From NCBI GenBank assembly GCA_021647465.1, contig JAKIUQ010000011.1, forward strand, positions 42,970 through 106,969: a stretch of 64,000 nt of DNA, written 5' to 3'. Origin of the DNA: Emcibacter sp. GTDB lineage: Bacteria > Pseudomonadota > Alphaproteobacteria > Sphingomonadales > Emcibacteraceae. The notes beneath the pieces were generated by a model. It had not been told where the DNA came from, searched no databases, and saw only the letters and a program-made list of their open reading frames with translations. This document shows positions 54,579 through 62,569 of this stretch, piece by piece. The first letter of the stretch is position 1. Every line of letters begins with the position of its first letter. The position numbers and the translations under genes were made by a program.

Positions 54579-55943
54579 ATGGTAAATCTGAAATTCAGAG
54601 GTGTTATTTTTAGAATATTTAATAGGGAAAGCAATAAAGTGACATATGAAACCATCAAAGAAATTTGCACATTAAATATTTTATCAGCCCGAATCCAGTT
54701 GGCTTTTCGGGCCGCTTTAGGCTTGAGCGTGATAAGCTTGGCAGCCTGTGACCGGGATGCGGGCGATAGCCATGTTCTGCAAGTTCATGAAGATATCCTT
54801 ACTTTGGATAGTCACGTGGATATTTCTTCTGATTATACTTATAAGCCTGCTTTTGATCCGGGAAAATTGACGGATATGAAAGTCGATATTCCCAAAATGA
54901 CGGCGGGCGGTCTGGACGCGGCCTTTTTTGTGGTTTATGTGGGCCAAACCGCGCGAACAGAAGAAAATTACGTGACGGTTAAACAGGATGCTCTGCGTAA
55001 GTTTGAGGGAATTCATAGGATGACCGATGAGCTTTATCCTGATCAAATCGGATTGGCTTACAGTCCGGCTGAGGTTAGGCATATATATAAAGAGGGTAAA
55101 AAGGTCGCCATTATTGGCATAGAGAACGGCTATGCTATCGGCAGGGACATTGCGCTGGTCGAAGATTATTATAACCGGGGTGCCCGATATATGACCTTGG
55201 CCCATAATGGACATAACGACATATGTGACAGCGCCCAGCCCAAGGAAAAACTGGGCGATATACCGGCAGAACATGGGGGGGTAAGTGAATTTGGCACGCA
55301 GGTCATCGGTGAAATGAACCGGCTTGGTATGATGGTGGATATTTCGCATGTGTCAATGGATTGTATGACGCAGGCGGTAAATATGTCCAAGGCCCCGGCC
55401 ATTGCGTCTCATTCCGGGGTTCGGGCCTTGGCCGATCATCCGCGCAATCTGACGGACGCGCAGATGATACTGCTGGCGCAAAGGGGCGGGGTCATGCAAT
55501 TGGTGGCCTATTCGGGTTTTTTGAAAATTGATACGGCGCGAAGCGATGCCATTGATGCTCTCGCAGAATCTGTCGCGGCGCGTCATGGTTTTTCTTTGGA
55601 TGATTATGAAAATATCGAGCAAACAGAGGAATGGCAAAAGGGCCGACAAGCAATTGATGAGAATTTTCCCCTAGCCACGGTCAAGGATTTTGTCGATCAT
55701 ATTGATTATGCGGTAAAGCTTATCGGCGTTGATCACGTGGGCATAAGCTCTGATTTCGATGGCGGGGGAGAAATCATTGGCTGGAAGGATGCTTCGGAAA
55801 GTTTGAATATTACCCGTGAACTTATGGCCCGGGGATATTCGCAAGAAGATATTACCAAAATATGGGGTGAAAATCTGCTGCGAACCTGGGAAGCCGTAAA
55901 TCGTACGGCGGCTCAGTTAAAAGCGGCCAAAATATATAAATGA
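54579..55943 (+). CDS. Membrane dipeptidase (peptidase M19)
   Basis: A zinc dipeptidase of the renal dipeptidase family, up to 454 residues. Zinc-binding motifs are LTLDSHVDISSDYT (His-x-Asp), AIIGIENGYAIG (Glu), VDISHVSMDCM and IASHSGVRALADHPRN (His). DHVGISSDFDGGGE is the conserved C-terminal block. LGLSVISLAACDRD is a lipobox, so it is probably an outer-membrane or periplasmic lipoprotein. ATG 54579 gives an unusually long segment before the signal; GTG 54639 (AGGGAAAG about 10 bases upstream) is an attractive alternative. It is divergent from ccoN. Confidence 0.88.
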   Translation: MVNLKFRGVIFRIFNRESNKVTYETIKEICTLNILSARIQLAFRAALGLSVISLAACDRDAGDSHVLQVHEDILTLDSHVDISSDYTYKPAFDPGKLTDMKVDIPKMTAGGLDAAFFVVYVGQTARTEENYVTVKQDALRKFEGIHRMTDELYPDQIGLAYSPAEVRHIYKEGKKVAIIGIENGYAIGRDIALVEDYYNRGARYMTLAHNGHNDICDSAQPKEKLGDIPAEHGGVSEFGTQVIGEMNRLGMMVDISHVSMDCMTQAVNMSKAPAIASHSGVRALADHPRNLTDAQMILLAQRGGVMQLVAYSGFLKIDTARSDAIDALAESVAARHGFSLDDYENIEQTEEWQKGRQAIDENFPLATVKDFVDHIDYAVKLIGVDHVGISSDFDGGGEIIGWKDASESLNITRELMARGYSQEDITKIWGENLLRTWEAVNRTAAQLKAAKIYK

Positions 55944-56079
55944 GCTGCGTTGGCGCGCGCAATATAGGCGGAAAGTTTTTTTCTTATAATGAATAAATTT
56001 TTATGCAATTCTTTACAGGATTTTCATATGTCAGCGGTAAAGTTGGGTCAAGTAGAGTGATTAGCAAGTATGATTATTC

Positions 56080-56166
56080 TGTGACAATGGCAAACCGCCG
56101 GTAACAGCGGGACGCAAAGCCTCTGGTCCTTATTATAGTGTTTGTAAGGGATAGCAGGGTTACCGT
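56080..56166 (+). promoter_or_regulatory. Class I cyclic-di-GMP riboswitch (GEMM-I)
   Basis: The sequence has the GEMM-I core in order: GGCAAACC (56089-56096), a hairpin CCGCCG-GTAA-CAGCGG with a GNRA tetraloop (GTAA, 56101-56104), the signature GGGACGCAAAGCC (56109-56121), then a second arm. In that arm CTCTG (56121-56125) can pair with CAGGG (56155-56159), replacing the CUCCG/CGGGG pair of the Vibrio Vc2 RNA, and CCTTA pairs with TAAGG. It ends GGGTTACC. The start AAGGAG of the next ORF lies 3 bases downstream, so control of translation initiation is likely. Limits are approximate. Confidence 0.9.
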
Positions 56167-56179
56167 AAGGAGAAGATTT

Positions 56180-56356
56180 ATGGCGCATTCAGAAAAAATG
56201 AACAATACAACACGGCTTTCAAATAATTTTGAATATAAAAAAGAGCTGGCTTTCCAGCTTGTGAAGCGATTTGGTATGACGGCTGCCCGGCAGACATGCA
56301 TAGAAAATAAATGGGATGAGGTCTTAAAGGCAGTTGATTCTGTCAGGGCTCATTAA
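56180..56356 (+). CDS. 58-residue ORF under the c-di-GMP riboswitch
   Basis: A 58-residue protein I do not recognise. ATG 56180 has AAGGAGAAG starting 13 bases upstream, a strong ribosome-binding site directly behind the riboswitch; the in-frame upstream extension to 56138 overlaps the aptamer and is rejected. The protein is basic and probably helical: YKKELAFQLVKRFGMTAARQ, then TCIENKWDEVLKAVDSV. One Cys, no signal peptide, no membrane helix. It could be a small regulator or adaptor. The riboswitch context says its level follows cyclic di-GMP. Confidence 0.75.
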   Translation: MAHSEKMNNTTRLSNNFEYKKELAFQLVKRFGMTAARQTCIENKWDEVLKAVDSVRAH

Positions 56357-57123
56357 CATTTTTTAATAAGCTTCATTTCTCAATTCTATCAGCCTCACTT
56401 TTTAATCCAATAAGTTCGGCTGTTTGAATAGGGTGTTTCCCTTGAGGATATGCCCCTTATTCCCATATCTGTAAATGGGTCTGATTTTTATTACCTCCCT
56501 ATAGCTTGCCCGACTCAAGTTATGTCGTTAACCATGAATTTATTTCAAATTTTGGGACTGAACGGCATATATCTTTTGCTAAATTAAAGAAAACCTCAGA
56601 AAATACCACGGCAAGGAAATTCATTTTTTTTGTAACCGGTCAGTAACATTGGTTGCCTAAACCAAAGTAATAATTTGGTTTTTCACTTTGATGTAATGTT
56701 ATTTCATAATGGAATGTCGATAAAATTTCTTGTCAAGGTAAAGTTTTTTTAATTTTGACTCTAAGGAGGCCTTGTAAAGCACAAGGAAATTAGGATAGTG
56801 TGCCTACAGTCTAGCTATTCGGATTCTATAATTTTGAATATTAGGATTGGGACGGACAGGGAAATCGTTTGCATGAATGCACCAATAATAATCCTTACCT
56901 TTGAGTGGGGAACGCATTTAGCTTACGAAAATGTAAAGCAGTAAAATACTCTGAGGGGAGTAATGTAAAGATGAAGAAAAGAATATTGGGCATAAAGAGT
57001 AATATCTTTGTTTCGTTATCCTGTTTTCATCATCAATTATCCTTACCTTCTCTTCGTATATTACTTACCATTTTAAATGGTAAGAACTTTAACAACTCAC
57101 TTAAAAAAGCTGTAGGAAGAAGA
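56357..57123. other. 767-base gene-free region before the TonB2-type operon
   Basis: No supportable ORF. Features seen: a terminator-like hairpin at 56659-56683 (separate entry), a stem-loop CCTTGT-AAAGC-ACAAGG at 56770-56786, and TATAAT at 56827-56832 with a poor -35, which would give a 292-base leader for the DUF3450 gene. The long AT-rich leader may hold regulatory RNA. Confidence 0.4.
56659..56683 (+). terminator. Terminator-like hairpin in the long gap
   Basis: AAACCAAA (56659-56666) pairs with TTTGGTTT (56674-56681) across GTAATAA, followed by two more T. It could end the transcript of the riboswitch-controlled ORF about 300 bases upstream. The stem is AT-rich, so its strength is uncertain. 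Confidence 0.5.
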
Positions 57124-57924
57124 ATGAATATGCATCGAGTTAGAACAGCCGTTCTTTCCGCCGTTGCTGCCACCTCCCTTGTATGGGGCGCAGGTAGCGC
57201 GGGTGCCACTGATTTGAATGAAATTCTGGAAGTTGGAATTAAAGCAAACCAGATGGCACAACAATCACAAGAAAAAATCAACAAAACAGTTGATCAAACC
57301 GATAAAATTATTGGTGATTACAAGGCGGTTCTGAGGACTGTTGAAGGCTTGCGTATTTATAACGCACAGCTTCAGCGTCAGATCGACCTTCAAGTGGTTG
57401 AAATGGGAAAATTAAGTAATTCCATTAAAGGTGTGACGTATATCAAGCGTCAAATTACGCCATTGATGATGGATATGGTCGCAGCCCTGGGTGATTTTAT
57501 TGAATATGATCTTCCTATCAAGCGTGAAGAGCGTCTTGCGGGCATTGAACGCCTTAGAGAATTGATGGATAATCCAAATGTGGATGCGTCTGAGAAATTC
57601 CGCAGCGTATTTGAATTATATCAGATTGAAAGTGAATATGGACGCGCGGTTCAGGCCTATACCGATAGAATTATTGTCGGCGGTAATGAGCTGGAAGTTG
57701 ACATGCTTCATATTGGTCGTATTGCACTTGTGTATCAAACCCGTGACGGCAAACAATCCGGCATGTGGGACGTTGCATCAGGTTCATGGGTTGAGCTAGA
57801 AGAATCTTATCGCAAGCCTATTAAGAACGCATTGGCCGTGGCAAATAAACAGGCCGCTGCTGATACCCTCCTGAGGTTGCCGCTTACAGCACCGATTGCT
57901 GGTAAAATGGAGACAGCACAATGA
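57124..57924 (+). CDS. DUF3450 periplasmic protein of the TonB2/TtpC-type operon
   Basis: A 266-residue exported protein of the DUF3450 family. ATG 57124 (AGGAAG upstream) gives a signal peptide ending GAGSAGATD. The mature protein is mostly coiled coil (SQEKINKTVDQTDKIIGDYK, QLQRQIDLQVVEMGKLSNSI), followed by YIKRQITPLMMDMVAALGDF and a C-terminal domain with WDVASGSWVELEESYRKPI. In Vibrio such proteins precede TtpC in the TonB2 system, where they support energy transduction; the exact role is unclear. The frame is open upstream to 56905 but that part looks like leader. Overlaps the next gene by four bases. Confidence 0.87.
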   Translation: MNMHRVRTAVLSAVAATSLVWGAGSAGATDLNEILEVGIKANQMAQQSQEKINKTVDQTDKIIGDYKAVLRTVEGLRIYNAQLQRQIDLQVVEMGKLSNSIKGVTYIKRQITPLMMDMVAALGDFIEYDLPIKREERLAGIERLRELMDNPNVDASEKFRSVFELYQIESEYGRAVQAYTDRIIVGGNELEVDMLHIGRIALVYQTRDGKQSGMWDVASGSWVELEESYRKPIKNALAVANKQAAADTLLRLPLTAPIAGKMETAQ

Positions 57925-59309
57925 GAAAATTTATTAATGTAATAATTGCTGTCGCCATGATAGGTTTCGGTTTGAGCTTTTCGTCTTCTGCCTATGCACA
58001 AGCAGCGCCAGAAGTCAAAAGTCTTGATGAGCTGCTGGAATTGGTAAGGCAGGGCGCTTATAAAGAGAACCAGGAAAATAAGCGTCGTGAGAGAGAGTTT
58101 ATTCAGCAAAAATCCAAGCAACAGTCTCTATTGGCTGGCGCACGGAATGATCAAAAAAGAGAAGAGCGTCGCTCTGATCGTCTGGAAGCTGAGTTTAAAG
58201 CGAACGAAGGTAAGATCAGCAAGCTGGAAGAAGAGCTGTCCCATGAATTGGGCGCATTGAAAGAGCTTTTCGGTGTTCTTCAGCAGGTTTCCGGTGATAC
58301 CAAGGCAGTTTTCAGAGATTCAATCATCTCTGCCCAGTTCCCCGGCCGCGAAGCTTATCTTGACGAGCTTATTGCGAAGGCATCCAGTTCCGAGCTGCCA
58401 ACCATCGAAGAAATTGGACGTCTTTGGTTTGAGGTACAGCGCGAAATGACTGAATCAGGCAAAATTGTCAAATTCGTCAGAGATGTGCAATTCCCAAATG
58501 GGGAAATTGTTAATAAGGAAATTGTCCGTGTGGGAACATTCAACCTGGTTTCAGACGGCAAATATCTGGAATGGCGCTCTAAATATCAGAATGTGTCCGA
58601 ATTGCCGCGTCAGCCAAAGTCACGTTTTCTGGAAACAGCTCAAGGATTGCAAGATGCAGAGTCAGGCATTACGCCATTTGCGCTTGACGTCTCACGCGGG
58701 GCTATTTTGAGCTTGCTCATTCAAGACCCAAGCATCAAGGAACGTATTGATCAGGGCGGCATCATTGGTTATATCATCATTTATGGTTTGGGACCTCTCA
58801 GCCTGTTGCTGATTATCTTTTCCGGTCTGCGATTGGTGGTAACGCGCGGTAAGGTTAAAGCGCAAATCCGCAGTGATGAGCCGAATGACAATAATCCGCT
58901 AGGCCGCGTTCTGGGTGTTTATGACCCGTCCAAGGCTGTTGATGTTGAAACGCTTGAGCTAAAACTTGATGAAGCAATTCTGAAAGAAATCCCGGCTCTT
59001 GAACGCTTCCTGACCATGATTAAGGTGATCGCCGCGATTTCACCGCTCATGGGTCTTCTGGGAACCGTTACCGGCATGATCAACACCTTCCAGTCCATGA
59101 CATTATTTGGTACTGGTGATCCGAAGCTGATGGCTGGTGGTATTTCACAAGCACTTGTAACGACTGTTTTGGGTATTGTGGTGGCCTTGCCAACATTGTT
59201 CCTGCATTCAATTGTTGCCGGATGGAGTAAGGATATTGTCCATACTCTTGAAGAGCAGAGTGCCGGAATTGTTGCCGTCCATGCGGAACAGGGTCAAAAA
59301 GGAGCCTGA
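57921..59309 (+). CDS. TtpC-like ExbB/MotA/TolQ proton channel with long periplasmic N-terminus
   Basis: A 462-residue protein. A signal peptide (SFSSSAYAQAAP) is followed by a long periplasmic coiled coil (residues about 45-125, REEERRSDRLEAEF-like charged repeats) and a domain resembling DUF3450. The C-terminal 190 residues are ExbB/TolQ: a membrane segment IGYIIIYGLGPLSLLLIIF, then MIKVIAAISPLMGLLGTVTG and GGISQALVTTVLGIVVALP. In the TonB2 system TtpC works with ExbB2-ExbD2. It starts 4 bases before the DUF3450 stop. Confidence 0.9.
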   Translation: MRKFINVIIAVAMIGFGLSFSSSAYAQAAPEVKSLDELLELVRQGAYKENQENKRREREFIQQKSKQQSLLAGARNDQKREERRSDRLEAEFKANEGKISKLEEELSHELGALKELFGVLQQVSGDTKAVFRDSIISAQFPGREAYLDELIAKASSSELPTIEEIGRLWFEVQREMTESGKIVKFVRDVQFPNGEIVNKEIVRVGTFNLVSDGKYLEWRSKYQNVSELPRQPKSRFLETAQGLQDAESGITPFALDVSRGAILSLLIQDPSIKERIDQGGIIGYIIIYGLGPLSLLLIIFSGLRLVVTRGKVKAQIRSDEPNDNNPLGRVLGVYDPSKAVDVETLELKLDEAILKEIPALERFLTMIKVIAAISPLMGLLGTVTGMINTFQSMTLFGTGDPKLMAGGISQALVTTVLGIVVALPTLFLHSIVAGWSKDIVHTLEEQSAGIVAVHAEQGQKGA

Positions 59310-59311
59310 TC

Positions 59312-59839
59312 ATGTATGAGCTGATAGATTTGTTTGAAACTGTTCGTGATTTCATGGAGAAGGGGGGGCCTGTCCTGAATGCGATCTTCATCATTATCTT
59401 TCTGCTCTGGGCTTTGGTGTTCGAACGGATGATGTATTTTAAAACCGGACACCGTAAACAAGTGAATGAGGTTATGGCTAGCTGGGAGGCCCGCGCTGAG
59501 CGGACGTCCTGGCATGCCCGCCAAATTCGCCGGGCCATGATCAGTCAGGTGACCATGGATCTGAGAAGTAATATGCCGCTTATTAAGACGTTAGTGGCTA
59601 TTGCCCCCCTTATGGGGCTTCTTGGAACCGTATGGGGTATGATTGAGGTTTTCGATGTAATGGCAATCCTTGGCAGTAGTAACGTAAAGGCCATGGCGGC
59701 CGGCGTTTCTAAGGCCACAATTCCGACGATGGCCGGAATGGTCGGCGCACTTTCCGGTGTGTTCGCCTCTTCCTATCTGGAAGGCCGGATGAATAAGGAA
59801 GCCGAATTGCTTGAAGACCACTTAACCAAAGACCATTGA
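59312..59839 (+). CDS. exbB: ExbB-like proton channel subunit
   Basis: A 175-residue inner-membrane protein, the short ExbB2-type. It has three membrane segments: FIIIFLLWALVFERMMYF, then TLVAIAPLMGLLGTVWGMIE with the conserved GLLGTVWGM motif, and KATIPTMAGMVGALSGVFAS. With ExbD it forms the proton channel that energises TonB. AAGGAGC lies about 10 bases before the ATG; it starts 2 bases after the previous stop. Confidence 0.93.
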   Translation: MYELIDLFETVRDFMEKGGPVLNAIFIIIFLLWALVFERMMYFKTGHRKQVNEVMASWEARAERTSWHARQIRRAMISQVTMDLRSNMPLIKTLVAIAPLMGLLGTVWGMIEVFDVMAILGSSNVKAMAAGVSKATIPTMAGMVGALSGVFASSYLEGRMNKEAELLEDHLTKDH

Positions 59840-59849
59840 GAGAGTAAAT

Positions 59850-60254
59850 ATGCGTAGACACGCTTCAAAAACCAGTGACGGAGATGCAGAAATTGATATG
59901 ACACCGATGCTTGACATCGTGTTCATCATGCTGATCTTCTTCATCGTTACCGCTTCCTTCCTTAAAGAAGCCGGTATCGAAATTAACCGCCCTGATGCTT
60001 CCACTGCGGTGAAAGCGGACAAGGCAAATATAATGATCGCCATAAGTGACAAAGACGAAGTCTGGATGGAAAAACGCCGGGTTGATGTGCGGGCTGTTCG
60101 GGCCAATGTGGAACGACTGCGCGCGGAAAACCCTGAAGGTTCTGTTGTGATCCAGGCGGATGTTGATTCAAAATCCGGCGTTGTGATGGAAGTCGTCGAT
60201 GCCGTCCGTAAGGCCGGCGTTCAAGACTATGTAGTGGCGACGACAGAAAAATGA
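59850..60254 (+). CDS. exbD: ExbD-like proton channel subunit
   Basis: A 134-residue protein with one N-terminal membrane helix and a periplasmic domain. DMTPMLDIVFIMLIFFIVTA carries the conserved intramembrane Asp required for proton movement. The C-terminal VMEVVDAVRKAGVQDYVVAT is typical of ExbD/TolR. It overlaps the TonB gene by four bases. Confidence 0.94.
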   Translation: MRRHASKTSDGDAEIDMTPMLDIVFIMLIFFIVTASFLKEAGIEINRPDASTAVKADKANIMIAISDKDEVWMEKRRVDVRAVRANVERLRAENPEGSVVIQADVDSKSGVVMEVVDAVRKAGVQDYVVATTEK

Positions 60255-60859
60255 TTGCACGTTATATATTAGCAACCATATTCGCCCTCTTGATTACCTT
60301 TACGTTGTTCTGGGGTATGCAATATCTTATTGCCACCGGCGCAAACCCGACAGACGGCAGCATTCAAGGCCGGAAGGTAGAGATAGGCGAAGTGCGGCAA
60401 GCTCAAGACCTTGAGCAGAAGATCCGCAAACCCGACAAGCCCGAGGACGCAGACACGCCCCCGGACACACCCGAAATGGATATGGATACCAGCGTTGATA
60501 ACGTTAATACCGGTATTGAAATTGGTATGGCCCCTGTGGCTGCCGTCGTTAGTGTCGGCGGAACCGGCGGGTTTGCCGCCAGTGACGGGGATTATCTGCC
60601 CATTGTGAAAGTGGCACCGATCTATCCCCGGCGCGCGGCTGAACGTGGCCTTTCCGGTTATGTTATTGTGGAATTCACAGTGACCAAACTGGGGACCGTG
60701 GTTGATGCCAAGGTTATCGAAAGCACCAATTCAGTATTTAATCGTGCGGCCATTAAAGCGGCGCTGAAGTTTAAATATAAACCCAAAGTGGTTGATGGTG
60801 AACCGATTGATGTCGCCGGCGTATTGCATAAGATCAGTTTTGAGATGGAAGATAAATAG
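60251..60859 (+). CDS. tonB: TonB energy-transducing protein
   Basis: A 202-residue TonB. The N-terminal helix (YILATIFALLITFTLFWGMQ) anchors it in the inner membrane. A short acidic Pro-rich linker (IRKPDKPEDADTPPDTPEMD) follows, shorter than in E. coli. The C-terminal TonB domain has VKVAPIYPRRAAERGLSGYV and RAAIKAALKFKYKPKVVDGE. It should contact TonB boxes of the receptors at 2.7 and 19.9 kb. It is coupled to ExbD by a 4-base overlap. Confidence 0.92.
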   Translation: MIARYILATIFALLITFTLFWGMQYLIATGANPTDGSIQGRKVEIGEVRQAQDLEQKIRKPDKPEDADTPPDTPEMDMDTSVDNVNTGIEIGMAPVAAVVSVGGTGGFAASDGDYLPIVKVAPIYPRRAAERGLSGYVIVEFTVTKLGTVVDAKVIESTNSVFNRAAIKAALKFKYKPKVVDGEPIDVAGVLHKISFEMEDK

Positions 60860-60871
60860 AGGAGCTAGCGT

Positions 60872-62281
60872 ATGAATAAATTTACCAAAATTACCAGGGC
60901 CCTCGTATCCGCAACGGCATTATGCGGGGTTATGGCGTTCGCCACGGCTCTGCCGGCTGTTGTCGGCATCTCGGGTCAGGCGCAGGCGGCGACCAAGAAA
61001 GAAGACCGCAAATTCGAAGATAGAAAAACGCGCAGGACTCCGGCCCTGAGTGAGAAAATCTACAAGGTTCTTGGTAAAGCGCAGGAATGTGCCGATCTTA
61101 ATGACTATCCTTGCGCCTTGCAGGTTCTTGAAGATGGGCTTGGCCATAAACTTGAAAAGCTGAATAGTTATGAGCGGGCCCAATATTATAATTTCAAGGG
61201 CTTTCTATACTATAGTCAGGAAAAATACGGTGAGGCCTTAAAAGCATATGAAAATGTGCTGCGTCAGGAAAATCTTCCGGCTGCCATGGAAGATACCACG
61301 GTTTATACCATGGCCCAGCTCTATTTCATCAAAGAGGATTATAATAATTCGATTAAAATGATGTTGCGCTGGCTTGAATTTCAGCCCGCGCCGACGGCCC
61401 AGCCGTTGATATTGCTGGCACAGGCCTATTATTCTCTTGGGACGGCTGAGGGTATTGCACCAGCCGCCTCTGCGGAATATTTCAATAAGGCTATCCCGTT
61501 AATCCTGCAGGCGATTGATCTATATAAAGCCTCGGATAAGCAACCAAAAGAGAATTGGTACCTGTTGCTTCGGGTGATGTATTTTGAGATGAAACAAAAT
61601 CAGAAAGTTGTCGATATTCTGGAATTATTGGTCAACACATGGCCGAAGAAGGAATATTGGTTGCAGCTTGCTGGTATGTATGGCGAGATGAGTTCTGATG
61701 CCACGACTGAAGAAGCCAGATTAGCTCTGGAAAAAAAGCAGTTGGCAACCTATGAAACGGCTTACCGTCAAGGTTATCTTGAAAAGGGCAGTGAGCTTAT
61801 CAATATGTCTCAGCTTTATATGTATCACGAAGCGCCCTACTGGGCTTCTGATGTTATCGCCAAAGGGATTAAGGCCGGCATAATAGAAAAGACCAAGAAA
61901 AACTATGAGAGTCTTGCTCAGGCCCGGATTAATGCTCAGGATATGCGCCAATCATTGGAGCCATTACGTATTGCTGCGGAAATGTCTGATGATGGCGAAC
62001 TTTATAAAAAGCTGGGTCAGGTTTATATGCAGCTTGACGATTATAAAAACGGGGCCAAATATTTTGGTCTGGCGCTAAAAAAAGGCGGATTAAAGCGTCC
62101 TGATTCCGTTGCGATCTATAAAGGCATGTGCCATTTCAATCTGGGCGAGCTGGATAATGCTAAAAAAGCTTTTGAAATGGCGACTAAAGACAAAAGAAGT
62201 CGTAAGCAGGCCAAAAAATGGATTGCTTATTTGAGTAAGGAAAAAGAGCGTTTGAAGCAGATCAAAGAATTTCTCGGTTAA
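60872..62281 (+). CDS. TPR-repeat periplasmic protein of the TonB2-type operon
   Basis: A 469-residue exported protein with a signal peptide ending GISGQAQAAT. At least six helical repeats of TPR type are seen, for example YYNFKGFLYYSQEKYGEALK and YKKLGQVYMQLDDYKNGAKY, with a last one near FNLGELDNAKKAFEMATKDK. Proteins of this kind close TtpC-type operons and are needed for some TonB-dependent transport in Vibrio. No enzymatic motif is seen. It follows TonB by 12 bases and is followed by a terminator. Confidence 0.87.
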   Translation: MNKFTKITRALVSATALCGVMAFATALPAVVGISGQAQAATKKEDRKFEDRKTRRTPALSEKIYKVLGKAQECADLNDYPCALQVLEDGLGHKLEKLNSYERAQYYNFKGFLYYSQEKYGEALKAYENVLRQENLPAAMEDTTVYTMAQLYFIKEDYNNSIKMMLRWLEFQPAPTAQPLILLAQAYYSLGTAEGIAPAASAEYFNKAIPLILQAIDLYKASDKQPKENWYLLLRVMYFEMKQNQKVVDILELLVNTWPKKEYWLQLAGMYGEMSSDATTEEARLALEKKQLATYETAYRQGYLEKGSELINMSQLYMYHEAPYWASDVIAKGIKAGIIEKTKKNYESLAQARINAQDMRQSLEPLRIAAEMSDDGELYKKLGQVYMQLDDYKNGAKYFGLALKKGGLKRPDSVAIYKGMCHFNLGELDNAKKAFEMATKDKRSRKQAKKWIAYLSKEKERLKQIKEFLG

Positions 62282-62337
62282 TCACCAGAGTATTTGTCTT
62301 TCTGCTTGCGATAAAGCTGTTTGAAATTGATATGGAA

Positions 62338-62369
62338 ACAGGGCGAAAGGATTTTCGTCCTGTTTTTTT
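62338..62369 (+). terminator. Rho-independent terminator after the TonB2-type operon
   Basis: ACAGG-G-CGAAA (62338-62348) pairs with TTTCG-T-CCTGT (62353-62363), the single G/T between the two stem parts forming a wobble pair, with a short GGAT loop, followed by seven T. It ends the six-gene operon 57 bases after its last stop. Confidence 0.9.
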
Positions 62370-62569
62370 GTTTAAATATGGGGATAAAAGAATATTTGCA
62401 TCCTTTTTTTTATGACTATATTTATCCAGAGGGCTTGTGTGTTTTTTTATACTACACTATCGTAGTCACCTCTGCGAAAGGACGATACCTCATTCTTTGA
62501 CCGGAGAAAGTGGCTAGAGAGCGGTGAGAATTTGCTATGAATTTCAAGATGGGAAACGCGGGGTAGTTT

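Noticed and set aside
56905..57123. N-terminal extension of the DUF3450 gene
   Set aside because: The 73 extra residues would bury the signal peptide in an unusual sequence, whereas ATG 57124 has AGGAAG and a standard signal peptide.
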